In this document: positions 35,146 through 44,687 of the stretch, one piece after another
Layout: each line of letters starts with the position of its first letter
Position numbering within the stretch: position 1 is the first letter of the stretch
DNA from: an uncultured Paludibaculum sp.
GTDB taxonomy: Bacteria; Acidobacteriota; Terriglobia; Bryobacterales; Bryobacteraceae
Reading direction: 5' to 3'
NCBI RefSeq assembly: GCF_963665245.1
Contig: NZ_OY762269.1
Location: forward strand, 806,001 to 870,000
Length of the DNA: 64,000 bases
The notes under the pieces: model-generated
What the model was told of the DNA's origin: nothing
Database searches by the model: none
Seen by the model: the letters and a program-made list of their open reading frames with translations, nothing else
Program-made: the position numbers and the translations under genes

Positions 35146-36555
35146 CTAGATGTCGTAGTAGAGCGCGAACTCGTAAGGGTGGGGCCGCAGCCGGACGGCA
35201 TCAGCCTCATTCTTCTGTTTGTACGTGATCCATGTCTCCAGCAGTTCTTCCGTGAAGACATCGTCCTTCAGCAGGAAGCTGTGATCCTCTTCCAGGCACT
35301 GCAGAGCCTCGTCCAACGATGCGGGCATCGAGGGTACCGCCTTGAGCTCTTCGGGCGAGAGATCGTAGATGTCCTTGTCAAGCGACTCGCCAGGGTCGAT
35401 TTTGTTGACGATTCCGTCCAGGCCGGCCATCAGCATCGCGGCGAAGGCGAGGTAGGGGTTGGCCGACGGATCGGGCGGACGGAACTCCACGCGCTTGGCC
35501 TTGGGGCTGGAGGAGTACATCGGAATGCGGACTGCGGCGGAGCGGTTACGCCGGGAGTAGGCCAGGTTGACCGGTGCCTCGTAGCCCGGAACCAGCCGTT
35601 TGTAGGAGTTCGTCGTCGGCGCAATAATGGCCGACAGAGCGCGGGCGTGCTTCAAAAGGCCGCCGATGTACCAAAGTGCGAGCTGGCTCAAACCTGCGTA
35701 GCCGTCGCCTGCAAACAGAGGCTGCCCGCCTTTCCAGAGGCTCTGGTGGCAGTGCATGCCGCTGCCGTTGTCGCCGAACAGCGGCTTCGGCATGAAGGTG
35801 ACCGTCTTGCCGTGACGGTAGGCCACGTTGCGGATGCAGTACTTATACAGCATCATGTTGTCGGCCGATTTCACCATCGTGTCGAAGCGCTGGTCGATCT
35901 CGCATTGGCCGGCGGTGGCGACCTCATGGTGGTGGCATTCGATATCGAGGCCGACCTTGAGCATGGTTTCGACCATCTCTGCCCGCAGGTTTTGGTAGTG
36001 GTCGGTGGGCGGCAGCGGGAAGTAGCCTTCCTTGTAGCGAGGCCGGTAGCCCAGGTTGTTGGCCTCGCGGCCCGAGTTCCAGCGGCCCTCCTCGGCGTCG
36101 ATGAAGTAGTAACCGCTATGCGGGTTCTGGTCGAACCGGATGTTGTCGAAGATAAAGAACTCGGCCTCGGCTCCGAAATAGACGGTGTCGGCCACGCCGC
36201 TGTTCTTCAGGTAGAGTTCGGCTTTCTTGGCGATCCAGCGCGGGTCGCGGTCGTAGCGCTGCCGCGTGATGGGATCCTGGATGTCGCCGATCATGCACAA
36301 CGTGGGTGTTTCGAAGAACGGGTCGATGTAAGCCGTTGCGGGATCGGGGATCAGAAGCATGTCGCTTTCGTTGATCGCCGCCCAGCCGCGGATGCTCGAT
36401 CCGTCGATGCCGAAGCCGTCTTCAAAACTGTCCTCGGTCAGCTGTGAGATAGGGTATGAGATGTGTTGAGCAAGGCCCGGCAGGTCAGTAAACCGCAGGT
36501 CGATCTGCCGTGCACCATTTTGTTTTGCGTACTCGATTACTTCATTGGGGGTCAT
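35146..36555 (-). CDS. glnA: Glutamine synthetase type I (adenylylatable)
   Basis: A 469-residue GSI enzyme making glutamine from glutamate, ammonia and ATP as a dodecamer in the cytoplasm. Signatures are DGSSIRGW, the metal-binding AEAEFFIFD, NGSGMHCHQSLW and the ATP-binding RNRSAAVRIP. The regulatory loop DKDIYDLSPEE places a tyrosine at residue 397, the same position and context as the adenylylated Tyr of enteric GlnA, matching the presence of glnE downstream. The length is the same as the enteric protein. It is divergent from a second glutamine synthetase gene. Confidence 0.97.
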   Translation of the reverse strand: MTPNEVIEYAKQNGARQIDLRFTDLPGLAQHISYPISQLTEDSFEDGFGIDGSSIRGWAAINESDMLLIPDPATAYIDPFFETPTLCMIGDIQDPITRQRYDRDPRWIAKKAELYLKNSGVADTVYFGAEAEFFIFDNIRFDQNPHSGYYFIDAEEGRWNSGREANNLGYRPRYKEGYFPLPPTDHYQNLRAEMVETMLKVGLDIECHHHEVATAGQCEIDQRFDTMVKSADNMMLYKYCIRNVAYRHGKTVTFMPKPLFGDNGSGMHCHQSLWKGGQPLFAGDGYAGLSQLALWYIGGLLKHARALSAIIAPTTNSYKRLVPGYEAPVNLAYSRRNRSAAVRIPMYSSSPKAKRVEFRPPDPSANPYLAFAAMLMAGLDGIVNKIDPGESLDKDIYDLSPEELKAVPSMPASLDEALQCLEEDHSFLLKDDVFTEELLETWITYKQKNEADAVRLRPHPYEFALYYDI

Positions 36556-37000
36556 CGTTGGCTCAGTCCTCCAGGGCCGCCGCAGAGTCGATTCTAACAG
36601 CGGGCGGAGAATGCGGGAAGAGGAATCCCCTGTCTCATAAGTTCAGCTGATGTGAAGGGAGCGCAGTCCGGCTCCGGCCCCGTTCTCATTCGGTATCTTC
36701 ATCACAGCCGCCTGATTCTGTAAGCCATAGATTCTAAACTGTTTGCGTGGAGAGACGGGCTCCGATCAATTCCACAAACCAAGCCCATAAAAAAATCCGA
36801 TTACCAAAGAGACCCAAATCCGTTGCTGCCACCGGGGGGCTGTGGCGGATAATTGGGCTTGGTTGAACCTGCTTGGTCCAGGAACGGGCAGGCGTATCGT
36901 TGGGCCTGCGTCGGCGCGAGTTGATGGTGCCCTTCCGATTGGTTCGTTCGCGGCTTTCCACCCAGGAGAGATTCTAGGATTCGTACGCCAGAGGAGATAG
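36556..37000. other. Shared upstream region of the two glutamine synthetase genes
   Basis: About 445 bp between divergent starts. The plus-strand gene has AGAGGAG just before its ATG. I searched for a sigma-54 GG-N10-GC promoter and did not find a good one. No small gene or riboswitch was recognised. Confidence 0.5.
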
Positions 37001-38431
37001 ATGTCTAACCCACTGCAAGACTTTTTGAGCCTTTCTTACGCAGAGCTCGAAGATCTGAATCTGAATGCCAAGGAGCAACGCAAGAATCGTGTCCCGGCTG
37101 ATCAGATTCAGGAAGAGCGCCTGAAGTACCTTACCGACGAGAAGCGCATCAAGGCAGTCACTGTCCTGTTCAGCGACCTGGAAGGCCGCCTGCACATGCT
37201 CGACTATGACAAGAAGTTTCTTGTCAAGAGCTTCGATAACCTGACGTTCGATGGGTCCTCGATCCGGGGCTTCACCGCCCAGCGCGAGAGCGACCTGCGC
37301 CTCGGGATGGACTGGAGCGCTTTCTACTGGGCTCCCTCCGACGTGTTTGGCTCCGGCAAGGTGCTGGTTTTCGGTGAGGTCATCGACAAGGACGGCTCCT
37401 TCTATTCAGGTGATATCCGTGGCGTCCTGAAGACCTTCTCCAATACCCAGTTCCAGAAGAACGGCTACACGCTGAACGCCGCGAATGAAATCGAGGGATT
37501 CCTCTTCAAGGGTGAGGACGCCGAGCGGAACTACAACGAGACGGGCAAGTTCGAGTACGTCAACACCGGCGGCTACTATCATTCTCTGCCGGGCGATCCG
37601 CTGCGCCAGTTCATCGACACCACCGCTGAAGTGCAGCGCGCGATGGGTTTCGAAAACGAGAAGGACCACCCCGAAGTTGCGCCGTCGCAGTTCGAAATCA
37701 ATTATGGCTACGGCGAAGTCGTTGCCGCGGCCGATCAGATTCAGCTCTACAAGCTGATCTGCCGTCAGGTCGCCACCAAGATGGGGTTGAGCGCCAGTTT
37801 CCTGCCCAAGCCGGTGGTGGGCGTCAACGGCAGTGGCATGCACACGAACGTGTCGATCAGCAAGGGCGGCAAGAACATCTTCTGGGATCCCAAGGGCGAA
37901 GAAAAGCTCAGCAAGTTTGCGTGGCAGTTCGTCGACCGCATCCTCACTCACGGCAACGACATTTGCCTGGCACTCAACGCCAGCGTCAATGCCTACCGCC
38001 GTCTCGACCCGCATTTCGAGGCTCCCAACCAGATCAAGGCTTCGGCCGTTGACCGCGGTTCCATGGTCCGTGTGCCCATCGGCAACGAGCGGAGTTCGCG
38101 CGTGGAAGTCCGCTCGGTCGGGCCCGACGCGAATCCCTATCTCGTCATGCTCTCGGTCTTCAAGACCGGCCTCGAGGGCGAAATCGCCAAAATCAAGAAC
38201 CTCCGCCAGGCCGACCGCTACCTGCCGGACAACATTTACGACGCCCTGGCAAACTTCAAGAACGCCGAATGGACCAGCACGCTGCTGGGGGCCGATGTGA
38301 AGTCACGCTATGCGGACCTGAAGCAGGCTTCCGCCGATCGCTGCCCCAGGCTGTTGGGCACCTTCGTCAAGCCGCAGGAAGTTCAGTATCATCACGAAGT
38401 CTACAACCAGTTCCTCTGGAACCAGTTCTAG
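37001..38431 (+). CDS. Second glutamine synthetase (GSI-type, divergent regulatory loop)
   Basis: A 476-residue glutamine synthetase paralogue. Catalytic signatures are kept (FDGSSIRGF, EIEGFLF, NGSGMHTNVSI, RGSMVRVPIG, ANPYLVML). The region corresponding to the adenylylation loop reads RYLPDNIYDALANFKNAEWT instead of NLYDLxPEE. A Tyr is present but the surrounding acidic loop is missing, so GlnE probably does not control this enzyme. The N-terminus has an extra 40 residues rich in Leu, Glu and Gln. It is head-to-head with glnA and ends at a strong terminator. Confidence 0.92.
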   Translation: MSNPLQDFLSLSYAELEDLNLNAKEQRKNRVPADQIQEERLKYLTDEKRIKAVTVLFSDLEGRLHMLDYDKKFLVKSFDNLTFDGSSIRGFTAQRESDLRLGMDWSAFYWAPSDVFGSGKVLVFGEVIDKDGSFYSGDIRGVLKTFSNTQFQKNGYTLNAANEIEGFLFKGEDAERNYNETGKFEYVNTGGYYHSLPGDPLRQFIDTTAEVQRAMGFENEKDHPEVAPSQFEINYGYGEVVAAADQIQLYKLICRQVATKMGLSASFLPKPVVGVNGSGMHTNVSISKGGKNIFWDPKGEEKLSKFAWQFVDRILTHGNDICLALNASVNAYRRLDPHFEAPNQIKASAVDRGSMVRVPIGNERSSRVEVRSVGPDANPYLVMLSVFKTGLEGEIAKIKNLRQADRYLPDNIYDALANFKNAEWTSTLLGADVKSRYADLKQASADRCPRLLGTFVKPQEVQYHHEVYNQFLWNQF

Positions 38432-38451
38432 TCTTCAGGCCGAGTCCCATC

Positions 38452-38485
38452 AAAACGCCCCGGCCTCCCGCAGCCGGGGCGTTTT
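38452..38485 (+). terminator. Strong rho-independent terminator
   Basis: AAAACGCCCCGGC (38452-38464) and GCCGGGGCGTTTT (38473-38485) form a perfect 13-bp stem with an 8-nt loop and a T-rich 3' arm, 20 bp after the second glutamine synthetase stop. Confidence 0.92.
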
Positions 38486-38592
38486 GTTGTCCATATTCGC
38501 CATTCCTTTGCTATTTGGACTTCGTTCCACTTCTGTTGCAAAAATCGCGGTTCTAGTTTACCTAGATTAAGTGCTCAGGCCAAAAAGTTGAT

Positions 38593-38621
38593 TTGATTAC
38601 GAGGGGAATCGATTTTAGTAT
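38593..38621 (+). promoter_or_regulatory. Sigma-70-like promoter of receptor 2
   Basis: TTGATT (38593-38598), a 17-bp spacer and TAGTAT (38616-38621) precede receptor 2 by 55 bp. The leader that follows contains two mutually exclusive small hairpins (AGGGG/CCCCT and CCCT/AGGG around 38627-38655). Confidence 0.5.
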
Positions 38622-38676
38622 CCAATAGGGGAGACTTACCCCTTAGCTTTAGGGATGTTGAGTAATTGAGGTTCCT

Positions 38677-41600
38677 ATGAATCGAATCTTCAATGCCACA
38701 AGTCTATCTATCGTTCTTGCGGCTATCTTGTGTGGGCAAGCCGCCACCTCCGTCAACGGTACCGTCACGGATCCCAGTGGCTTACCTGTTCCCGGCGTCG
38801 CCATTCAACTCCGTGATCCGCAAACGGGAGCGAGCCGCGACACCACCTCCGACTCTCAAGGCCGCTATGCGCTGCCTCAGGTGAAGCCGGGGCTCTATCA
38901 GATCACAGCGAAAGCCAAGGGCTTCAGCGACCTGCTTGTAAACGACGTGCGGCTGCTGGTGAATACACCTGCCACCGTTAACTTGACATTTGAGAGTGTT
39001 GGTTCCGTCTCGACCGTAGTATCCATCTCGGCGGAGTCAACACAGATCAACACAACCGACGCCTCCGTGGGTAACGCGATCGGCGAGAAGCCGATTCTGC
39101 AACTGCCGCTCGAAGCCCGCAATGTTGTCGGACTGCTCTCCATCCAGCCGGGTGTGACATACCTGGGCGAACCGGAACCAGGCGTGCAAACCGACTTTCG
39201 CAGTGGTTCCGTGAACGGCGGCAAGGCCGACCAGGCGAATGTGACGCTGGACGGCGTGGACGTCAACGACCAGCAGCAGCGTAGCGCGTTCACCAGCGTT
39301 CTGCGCGCCACGCTCGATTCGGTGCAGGAGTTCCGCACAATCACGACGAATGCGGGCGCGGAGTTCGGTCGCACCAGCGGCGCCCAGGTGAGCCTGCTTA
39401 CGCGCAGCGGGTCGAACGACATGCATGGCGCGCTTTACTACTTCCTGCGCAACACAGCCACCAGCGCCAACAGCTTCTTCAATAACTCCGCCGGAGTGCC
39501 GCGCGAGAAGCTGAACCGCAACCTCTTCGGCGGCCGTCTGGGCGGACCCATCAAGAAGAACCGTCTTTTCTACTTCCTGAATTACGAGGGTCGCCGCGAC
39601 AGCAGCGAGATCAACGCCGTCCGCGTGGTGCCCAACGCCGACTTCCGCAATGGGCTGTTCCACTATGTCCGCAAGGACGGTTCCATCGGCTCACTGGGGC
39701 CGGCCGACTTCAAACGGCTCGACCCTCTGGGCATCGGGCAAAACCAGGCGGTGCTCGACCTGCTGAAGACTTACCCGATGCCTAACGACACGACGTCGGG
39801 CGATCTGCTAAACACGGCTGGTTTCCGATTCAATGCGCGGGCGCCACTCACCTGGAACACTTACATCGCAAAGGTGGACTGGACGGCCGACTCGGCCGGC
39901 AAGCACGTCCTCTTCCTGCGCGGGAATCTACAGAACGACGACTACACGAACTCGCTGGGTGTTCCGCAGTTTCCCGATCAGCCCCCGCAGCGCAAGTTCC
40001 TCGACAACAGCAAAGGGCTGGCGGTAGGCTATACGGCGACCCTCACCCCCTCGCTGATCAGCAGCTTCCGGTACGGCTTCACGCGGCAAGGGCTGGACAA
40101 CCTCGGAACCCTCACCGGCAACTTCGCCGACTTCCGGGACATCGCCGACCGGTATGCCATCACCACATCGCTGTCGCGCATCACGAGTGTCCATCAGCTC
40201 TCAGAGGACTTCTCCTGGAACCATGGCGCTCACAACGTTTCGTTCGGCGGCGTAATACGCTTTATCCGGAACAATCGGTATGACTTCGGCAACTCGTTTT
40301 CGAATACTCTCTCGAATGCGAACTACCTGCTGGGCAGCGGCCGCGAATTTGAGGTGGCTGACGCGCAGGGTGGCACGGCCTACCGCCGCCAGTTCGTCAA
40401 CCTGCTGGGGCTGATGACGCAGATTACCGCCAACTACAACTACGATCTGCAGGGCAACCTCCTGCCGCTGGGGCAGGGCATCCGCCGAGACTTCGCGTCG
40501 GAGGAGTACGAGATGTATGTCCAGGACTCCTGGCGTGCTGCCAAGGGTCTGACGATCACGGCCGGTTTGCGGTTTTCGCTGATGCCACCGGTCTATGAAC
40601 GCAACGGGTACCAGACGAACCCGGTCGTGCCCCTGGCCGACTGGTTCGTGCAGCGTCAAGCGTTGGCGGACTCCGGGCAGTCGCAGGCTGGTGTCGCGCC
40701 GGTGGAGTTCGATCTGGCAGCCAAACTAGGCCGCGACCTGTACCCGTATCACAAGAACTGGTCACCGCGCTTTGGCATCGCGTACTCGCCGCAAGGCAAT
40801 GACGGATGGTCGAAGAAGCTCTTCGGCGGAGCGGGGAAGACATCGATCCGCGCCGGCTTCGGATTGTTCTACGACCTGTTCGGCCAAGGCATTATCACCA
40901 ACTACTCCGGCACCGCCCTGGGGCTGACCAGCCAACTCCAGCCGCCTCCGACCTTCAGCTCGACCGACGCGCCACGGTTCACGGGGTTCTACAACGTGGA
41001 TTCCGCCATTCTGCCGCAGGCCCCGGCCGGCGGGTTCCCGCAGGTGCAACCCGACAACTTCGCCATCAGCAACTCCATTGACGAGAAGTTGAAGGCGCCG
41101 TACACGATGAACACGAACTTCAGTGTTTCGCGCGAATTCGCGGGAGGGCTCATGGTCGAGGGCTCGTACATAGGCCGGCTTTCGCGGCGCTCGCTGATCA
41201 ACTTCGATCTGGCGATGCCCACCAACTTGCGCGATCCAGCTTCGGGCCAGACGTACTTCCAGGCGGCGCAACAACTGGCGCTGCATGCGCGTGCGGGTAC
41301 GGACATTGGGAACGTCAAACCAATTCCATTCTGGGAGAACATGTGGCCCGGTGCCGCCGGAGGCGGACTCTCGGCCACTCAGAACATCTACGACCTGTTC
41401 GCCGGTACCTACCCGGACATCACCACGGCGCTCAGCGCACTGGATTTGCCGGATGAGACCGGACAGTGCTTCCCGTCGTGCAGCAAGCTGGGCCCGTACA
41501 CCATGTTCAATAGTCAGTTCTCTTCGCTGGCCGCGGCGCGTTCCGTGGGCAAGGGCTACTATCACGCCATGCAGTGGACGGTGCGGAAGCGTTTCTCCAC

Positions 41601-42339
41601 GGTCCAGCTCGACTTCAACTACACGTATGGCAAGTCGATCGACTACTCCTCCGCTCGCGAAGTGGCCTCAGCCACCGGCGGACAGGTGATCAACTCCTGG
41701 AATGCTCGCCAGATGAAGGACGTTTCGGATTACGACGTCACGCACCTGGTGAGTGCGTTGGGCGTTTGGGAACTTCCAGTGGGCAAGGGTAAGCGTTGGC
41801 TGAGCAGCCCAACTCCTCTAGTTGACAATCTATTGGGGGGCTGGCAACTGAGCGGTATCTGGCGGCAATCCAGCGGCTTCCCGACAGGCGCGGTGGCCAA
41901 CGGCGTGTGGCCGACCAACTGGAACGTGACGAGCTTCGCTTCGCAGACAGGTTTGGTGCCCAAGACCGGCACCGCCAAGAACGCACCGGCGGCCATTGAC
42001 GGAGCTGCGGGCGGCCCGAATATGTTCTCCGATCCGGCGACCGCCATCGCGGGATATGACTACTCCCTACCCGGCGACAGCGGCCAGAGGAACGGTCTGC
42101 GTGGAGACGGGTTCTTCACCATCGACCTGGGCCTGGCCAAGCGGTTCACGCTGTTCACGCACCGTGACGTGCCGCACACCCTGCAGTTCCGGGCCGAGGC
42201 GTTCAACGTGACCAATACGGTTCGCTTCGATGTGGCGACCTCGAACACGGATATCAACGATCCGGGCTCGTTCGGGAAGTACACGTCACAATTCGGCAGC
42301 CCGCGCGTCTTCCAGTTCGCGCTGCGCTACGAGTTCTGA
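38677..42339 (+). CDS. Oar-like TonB-dependent receptor 2 with carboxypeptidase-regulatory domain
   Basis: A 1220-residue outer-membrane receptor. A signal peptide (about 21 residues) is followed by a carboxypeptidase-regulatory-like domain (VNGTVTDPSGLPVPGVAIQL, residues about 26-105), a plug (QANVTLDGVDVNDQQ region) and a barrel ending FQFALRYEF with terminal Phe. It follows the glutamine synthetase terminator and is convergent with the GH51-like glycosidase gene. Its ligand is unknown; proximity to a glycosidase suggests plant or microbial polysaccharide fragments, which is inference. Confidence 0.9.
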   Translation: MNRIFNATSLSIVLAAILCGQAATSVNGTVTDPSGLPVPGVAIQLRDPQTGASRDTTSDSQGRYALPQVKPGLYQITAKAKGFSDLLVNDVRLLVNTPATVNLTFESVGSVSTVVSISAESTQINTTDASVGNAIGEKPILQLPLEARNVVGLLSIQPGVTYLGEPEPGVQTDFRSGSVNGGKADQANVTLDGVDVNDQQQRSAFTSVLRATLDSVQEFRTITTNAGAEFGRTSGAQVSLLTRSGSNDMHGALYYFLRNTATSANSFFNNSAGVPREKLNRNLFGGRLGGPIKKNRLFYFLNYEGRRDSSEINAVRVVPNADFRNGLFHYVRKDGSIGSLGPADFKRLDPLGIGQNQAVLDLLKTYPMPNDTTSGDLLNTAGFRFNARAPLTWNTYIAKVDWTADSAGKHVLFLRGNLQNDDYTNSLGVPQFPDQPPQRKFLDNSKGLAVGYTATLTPSLISSFRYGFTRQGLDNLGTLTGNFADFRDIADRYAITTSLSRITSVHQLSEDFSWNHGAHNVSFGGVIRFIRNNRYDFGNSFSNTLSNANYLLGSGREFEVADAQGGTAYRRQFVNLLGLMTQITANYNYDLQGNLLPLGQGIRRDFASEEYEMYVQDSWRAAKGLTITAGLRFSLMPPVYERNGYQTNPVVPLADWFVQRQALADSGQSQAGVAPVEFDLAAKLGRDLYPYHKNWSPRFGIAYSPQGNDGWSKKLFGGAGKTSIRAGFGLFYDLFGQGIITNYSGTALGLTSQLQPPPTFSSTDAPRFTGFYNVDSAILPQAPAGGFPQVQPDNFAISNSIDEKLKAPYTMNTNFSVSREFAGGLMVEGSYIGRLSRRSLINFDLAMPTNLRDPASGQTYFQAAQQLALHARAGTDIGNVKPIPFWENMWPGAAGGGLSATQNIYDLFAGTYPDITTALSALDLPDETGQCFPSCSKLGPYTMFNSQFSSLAAARSVGKGYYHAMQWTVRKRFSTVQLDFNYTYGKSIDYSSAREVASATGGQVINSWNARQMKDVSDYDVTHLVSALGVWELPVGKGKRWLSSPTPLVDNLLGGWQLSGIWRQSSGFPTGAVANGVWPTNWNVTSFASQTGLVPKTGTAKNAPAAIDGAAGGPNMFSDPATAIAGYDYSLPGDSGQRNGLRGDGFFTIDLGLAKRFTLFTHRDVPHTLQFRAEAFNVTNTVRFDVATSNTDINDPGSFGKYTSQFGSPRVFQFALRYEF

Positions 42340-42351
42340 GGCTGGCGGATT

Positions 42352-42379
42352 CAGGGGCGGCGGAGCATCGCGGCCCCTG
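42352..42379. terminator. Stem-loop between convergent receptor 2 and glycosidase
   Basis: CAGGGGC (42352-42358) and GCCCCTG (42373-42379) form a 7-bp stem with a 14-nt loop between the two convergent stops. TTCTTGCTGTTCT follows on the plus strand. Probably a bidirectional terminator. Confidence 0.5.
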
Positions 42380-42392
42380 GATTCTTGCTGTT

Positions 42393-43961
42393 CTACACCA
42401 CACTCAATTCGAGTTCCACGGCGGACACGGAGCCGGCCGGGAACGTCCACTTCGGTGCGGGCCCCGCGGCGAGCGCGGTCTCCTTGGGTTTGAAAGCGCC
42501 CGGCTGATCCAGGCCAACATATTGGCGCAGATCATCCGGAGCGATTGCGACCACACGTCCGCCTTGAATCGCCTTGCCCTTCACCGCGAACGCCGCTTCG
42601 ACCGACCCGCGGTAATTCAGGTTCGCCACATGCAGGTAGATGCGGTTGTCCGCGCGGCTGGCAGCGATGTCCAGTCCGGATGGAGCGCTCGACACGGCGA
42701 CGCCCTGCTTGCCGTTGTACCTCTTGAACAAACGGGCGATGGAGCCCACCGGCATCGGATACGTGATGCCTCGCGGAGTCTGCAGAGTTAGCGCGTTCAC
42801 GGTCCAGCGATTGCCCTGAAAGTCGGCGGCGGTGGCGATCTTCACCAACGCGCCGTGGCGTTGATAGATGTTCAGCGATCGGGCGTGATAGGCGGCGGTG
42901 AGCCACTCGGCCAGGATCGGGTTTGCGTTGTGCGGCGCCAGGCTCAGGTGGCCTTCGGTGACCGCGATGCCCTTCTTCAGTCCTGACGCAATAATGACGT
43001 CCTCCAGCTCCTTCACGCGGGTCTCCACGTTGTTTGAGAGTTCCAGCAGCTCCTCCCAAGCGCGCTCGGGTTCCTTCTGGTAGCGGAGGCCCTTCAGTAC
43101 GGTGTCAGGCCGCTTGGGGCTCTGACCCATCAGGTGGATGGCGACCATGTCGATGTGTTCGCCAGCCTGTTTCAACAGCTCACCAGCCCACAGGTCCTCG
43201 GTCTTCTTGTGGCGATCGCCCCAACCGATGAGTTGGATCGAGGGATCGCGCTGCCGCATGGCCCGCGCGAACTCGATGGTGTGCTGGATGGACTGCTCGC
43301 GGCTAAAGGTCGCCTCCCCATAGGATGTTTCGTTGCCGATCTGCCAGAGCCGGATGTTGAGCGGATTGGCGGCGCCGTTCTTCCTGCGCTCAGCATTGCC
43401 GGGGTCGTTTGCGTAGGAGACCCAGTCGGCGGCCTCGCGTGCATCGGCGGTGCGGTCGCCTTCCGGTGTGTTGTGGAAGCGCTGCTCGCCATCGGCCAGG
43501 AAGTTGACGCAGTAAAGCGGCTCGGCTCCGACACGTCGGCAATAGTCGACAAACTCGTGGGTACCGACGCGGTTGGTCTCCTTGCCGCCCCAGAAGTAGT
43601 TGCGGATGGAGGGCCGCTTCGAGGCTGGACCAATACCTTCGCGCCATTTGTAGTGGCGCGAGTAGAGCCCGCCGAAACGGACCACATCGGGGGCGAGGTC
43701 GCGCGTGGCTTCGACAAAGTCCAGGCGCCAGTCGTCCTTGTCATAGTCCCAGGCGGCTTCGACACTGCTGTCGGTGGCCCCGAGCGGCTCCATGAACTGC
43801 ATGTAGAGCCAGGGCGAGATGTCGAACAGAGGCGTGGGGTCAATTACCAGCGTGCCCACTGCGCCTGTTTGTGCGGCCTGAGTCGCGGCAGCGCTACCCA
43901 ACGCGGGGAGGGCGCGAACGAATGCTCGGCGATCGATTCCTTGACCGGACATGGGCTGCAC
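42393..43961 (-). CDS. GH51-like (alpha-L-arabinofuranosidase-type) glycosidase, Tat-exported
   Basis: A 522-residue protein with a twin-arginine-type leader (DRRAFVRALPALGSAA near residues 10-25), so probably periplasmic or secreted. The TIM-barrel pattern resembles family GH51: PDVVRFGGLYSRHYKW near 91-106, the acid/base Glu in WQIGNETSYG (E211) and the likely nucleophile in GIAVTEGHLS (E336). A C-terminal beta-sandwich follows. GH51 enzymes release arabinofuranose from plant polysaccharides; this member is divergent, so the substrate is a prediction. It is convergent with Oar-like receptor 2. Confidence 0.75.
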   Translation of the reverse strand: MQPMSGQGIDRRAFVRALPALGSAAATQAAQTGAVGTLVIDPTPLFDISPWLYMQFMEPLGATDSSVEAAWDYDKDDWRLDFVEATRDLAPDVVRFGGLYSRHYKWREGIGPASKRPSIRNYFWGGKETNRVGTHEFVDYCRRVGAEPLYCVNFLADGEQRFHNTPEGDRTADAREAADWVSYANDPGNAERRKNGAANPLNIRLWQIGNETSYGEATFSREQSIQHTIEFARAMRQRDPSIQLIGWGDRHKKTEDLWAGELLKQAGEHIDMVAIHLMGQSPKRPDTVLKGLRYQKEPERAWEELLELSNNVETRVKELEDVIIASGLKKGIAVTEGHLSLAPHNANPILAEWLTAAYHARSLNIYQRHGALVKIATAADFQGNRWTVNALTLQTPRGITYPMPVGSIARLFKRYNGKQGVAVSSAPSGLDIAASRADNRIYLHVANLNYRGSVEAAFAVKGKAIQGGRVVAIAPDDLRQYVGLDQPGAFKPKETALAAGPAPKWTFPAGSVSAVELELSVV

Positions 43962-44012
43962 CTCTGGAAGAGTTACCGTCCTTATCCTACTTCACGGCTA
44001 TCGAGCAGGTTT

Positions 44013-44687
44013 CTAGCGTTGGATCTCATCAAAGAACTGCTCCAGGGCGAGGCGTACGAGTTGGCTTCTGGTCCGCACCTCGGTCTTTGCGAAGAGTTGC
44101 TGGAGTGAGGCCTTCACGGCGCTCTCAGAGATCTGCAACTGGCTGGCGATCTCCTTGTTGGACAGGCCTTCCAGCAAGCATCGCAGTATCTGCTTGTCCC
44201 TCTCGGTGAGGCGCGTGGCTGGAACCGCCGGAGCGGCGGTGCCGGACTGCACCAGGGTGCGAAGGTACTCCTGCTCGATCAGAATGCGACCGGCCGCGAC
44301 CTCGCGAATGCAACGGTGCAGGGCTTCGGGTGACTGGTGCTTGTGGAAAATTCCGGAGACGCCTTCCCGGATGAGCAGCAGCGCTTCGCTATCGGGCAGG
44401 CCCGCGGTGACGAGGAGTGTCCTGCCTGTGAACCTCCGCGCGCGCAGCTGCTCCAGGAGATGCACGGCGGTGCTCTCGCCCAAGTCGTAGTCCAGGATCA
44501 GTACATCCGGCGATATCTTGGGAATCGATTCGAGGGCAGTCTCCGCCGAACCGGCGGCACCGGCCACCTGAAGAGTCTCGTCGGAGGCCAGCAGCCGGAT
44601 GAGTCCCTCCCGGAAGAGGGCGTGGTCATCCACGATGAACAAGCGAATCGGCTGCTCCGGCCGCGATGGGTGGGACTCCACCATCAT
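44013..44687 (-). CDS. LuxR/NarL-type response regulator
   Basis: A 224-residue two-component regulator. The receiver domain (residues about 13-130) has the acidic pair D20-D21 and the phosphoacceptor D66 in VLILDYDLG. The C-terminal LuxR helix-turn-helix (LTERDKQILRCLLEGLSNKE, then SESAVKASLQQLF) covers about 158-215. The ATG at 44687 has AAGGAG upstream and lies 62 nt inside the end of the histidine kinase gene, so the two are translationally linked. Targets are unknown; the nearby bestrophin and stress-protein genes are candidates only by proximity. Confidence 0.9.
   Translation of the reverse strand: MMVESHPSRPEQPIRLFIVDDHALFREGLIRLLASDETLQVAGAAGSAETALESIPKISPDVLILDYDLGESTAVHLLEQLRARRFTGRTLLVTAGLPDSEALLLIREGVSGIFHKHQSPEALHRCIREVAAGRILIEQEYLRTLVQSGTAAPAVPATRLTERDKQILRCLLEGLSNKEIASQLQISESAVKASLQQLFAKTEVRTRSQLVRLALEQFFDEIQR

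Noticed and set aside
35095..36447. 450-codon open frame on the plus strand
   Set aside because: It lies antisense to glnA, with composition typical of a shadow frame and no recognisable domain.
36556..37000. Sigma-54 promoter between the two glutamine synthetase genes
   Set aside because: The GG and GC pairs seen near 36840-36890 have the wrong spacing (8 rather than 10).
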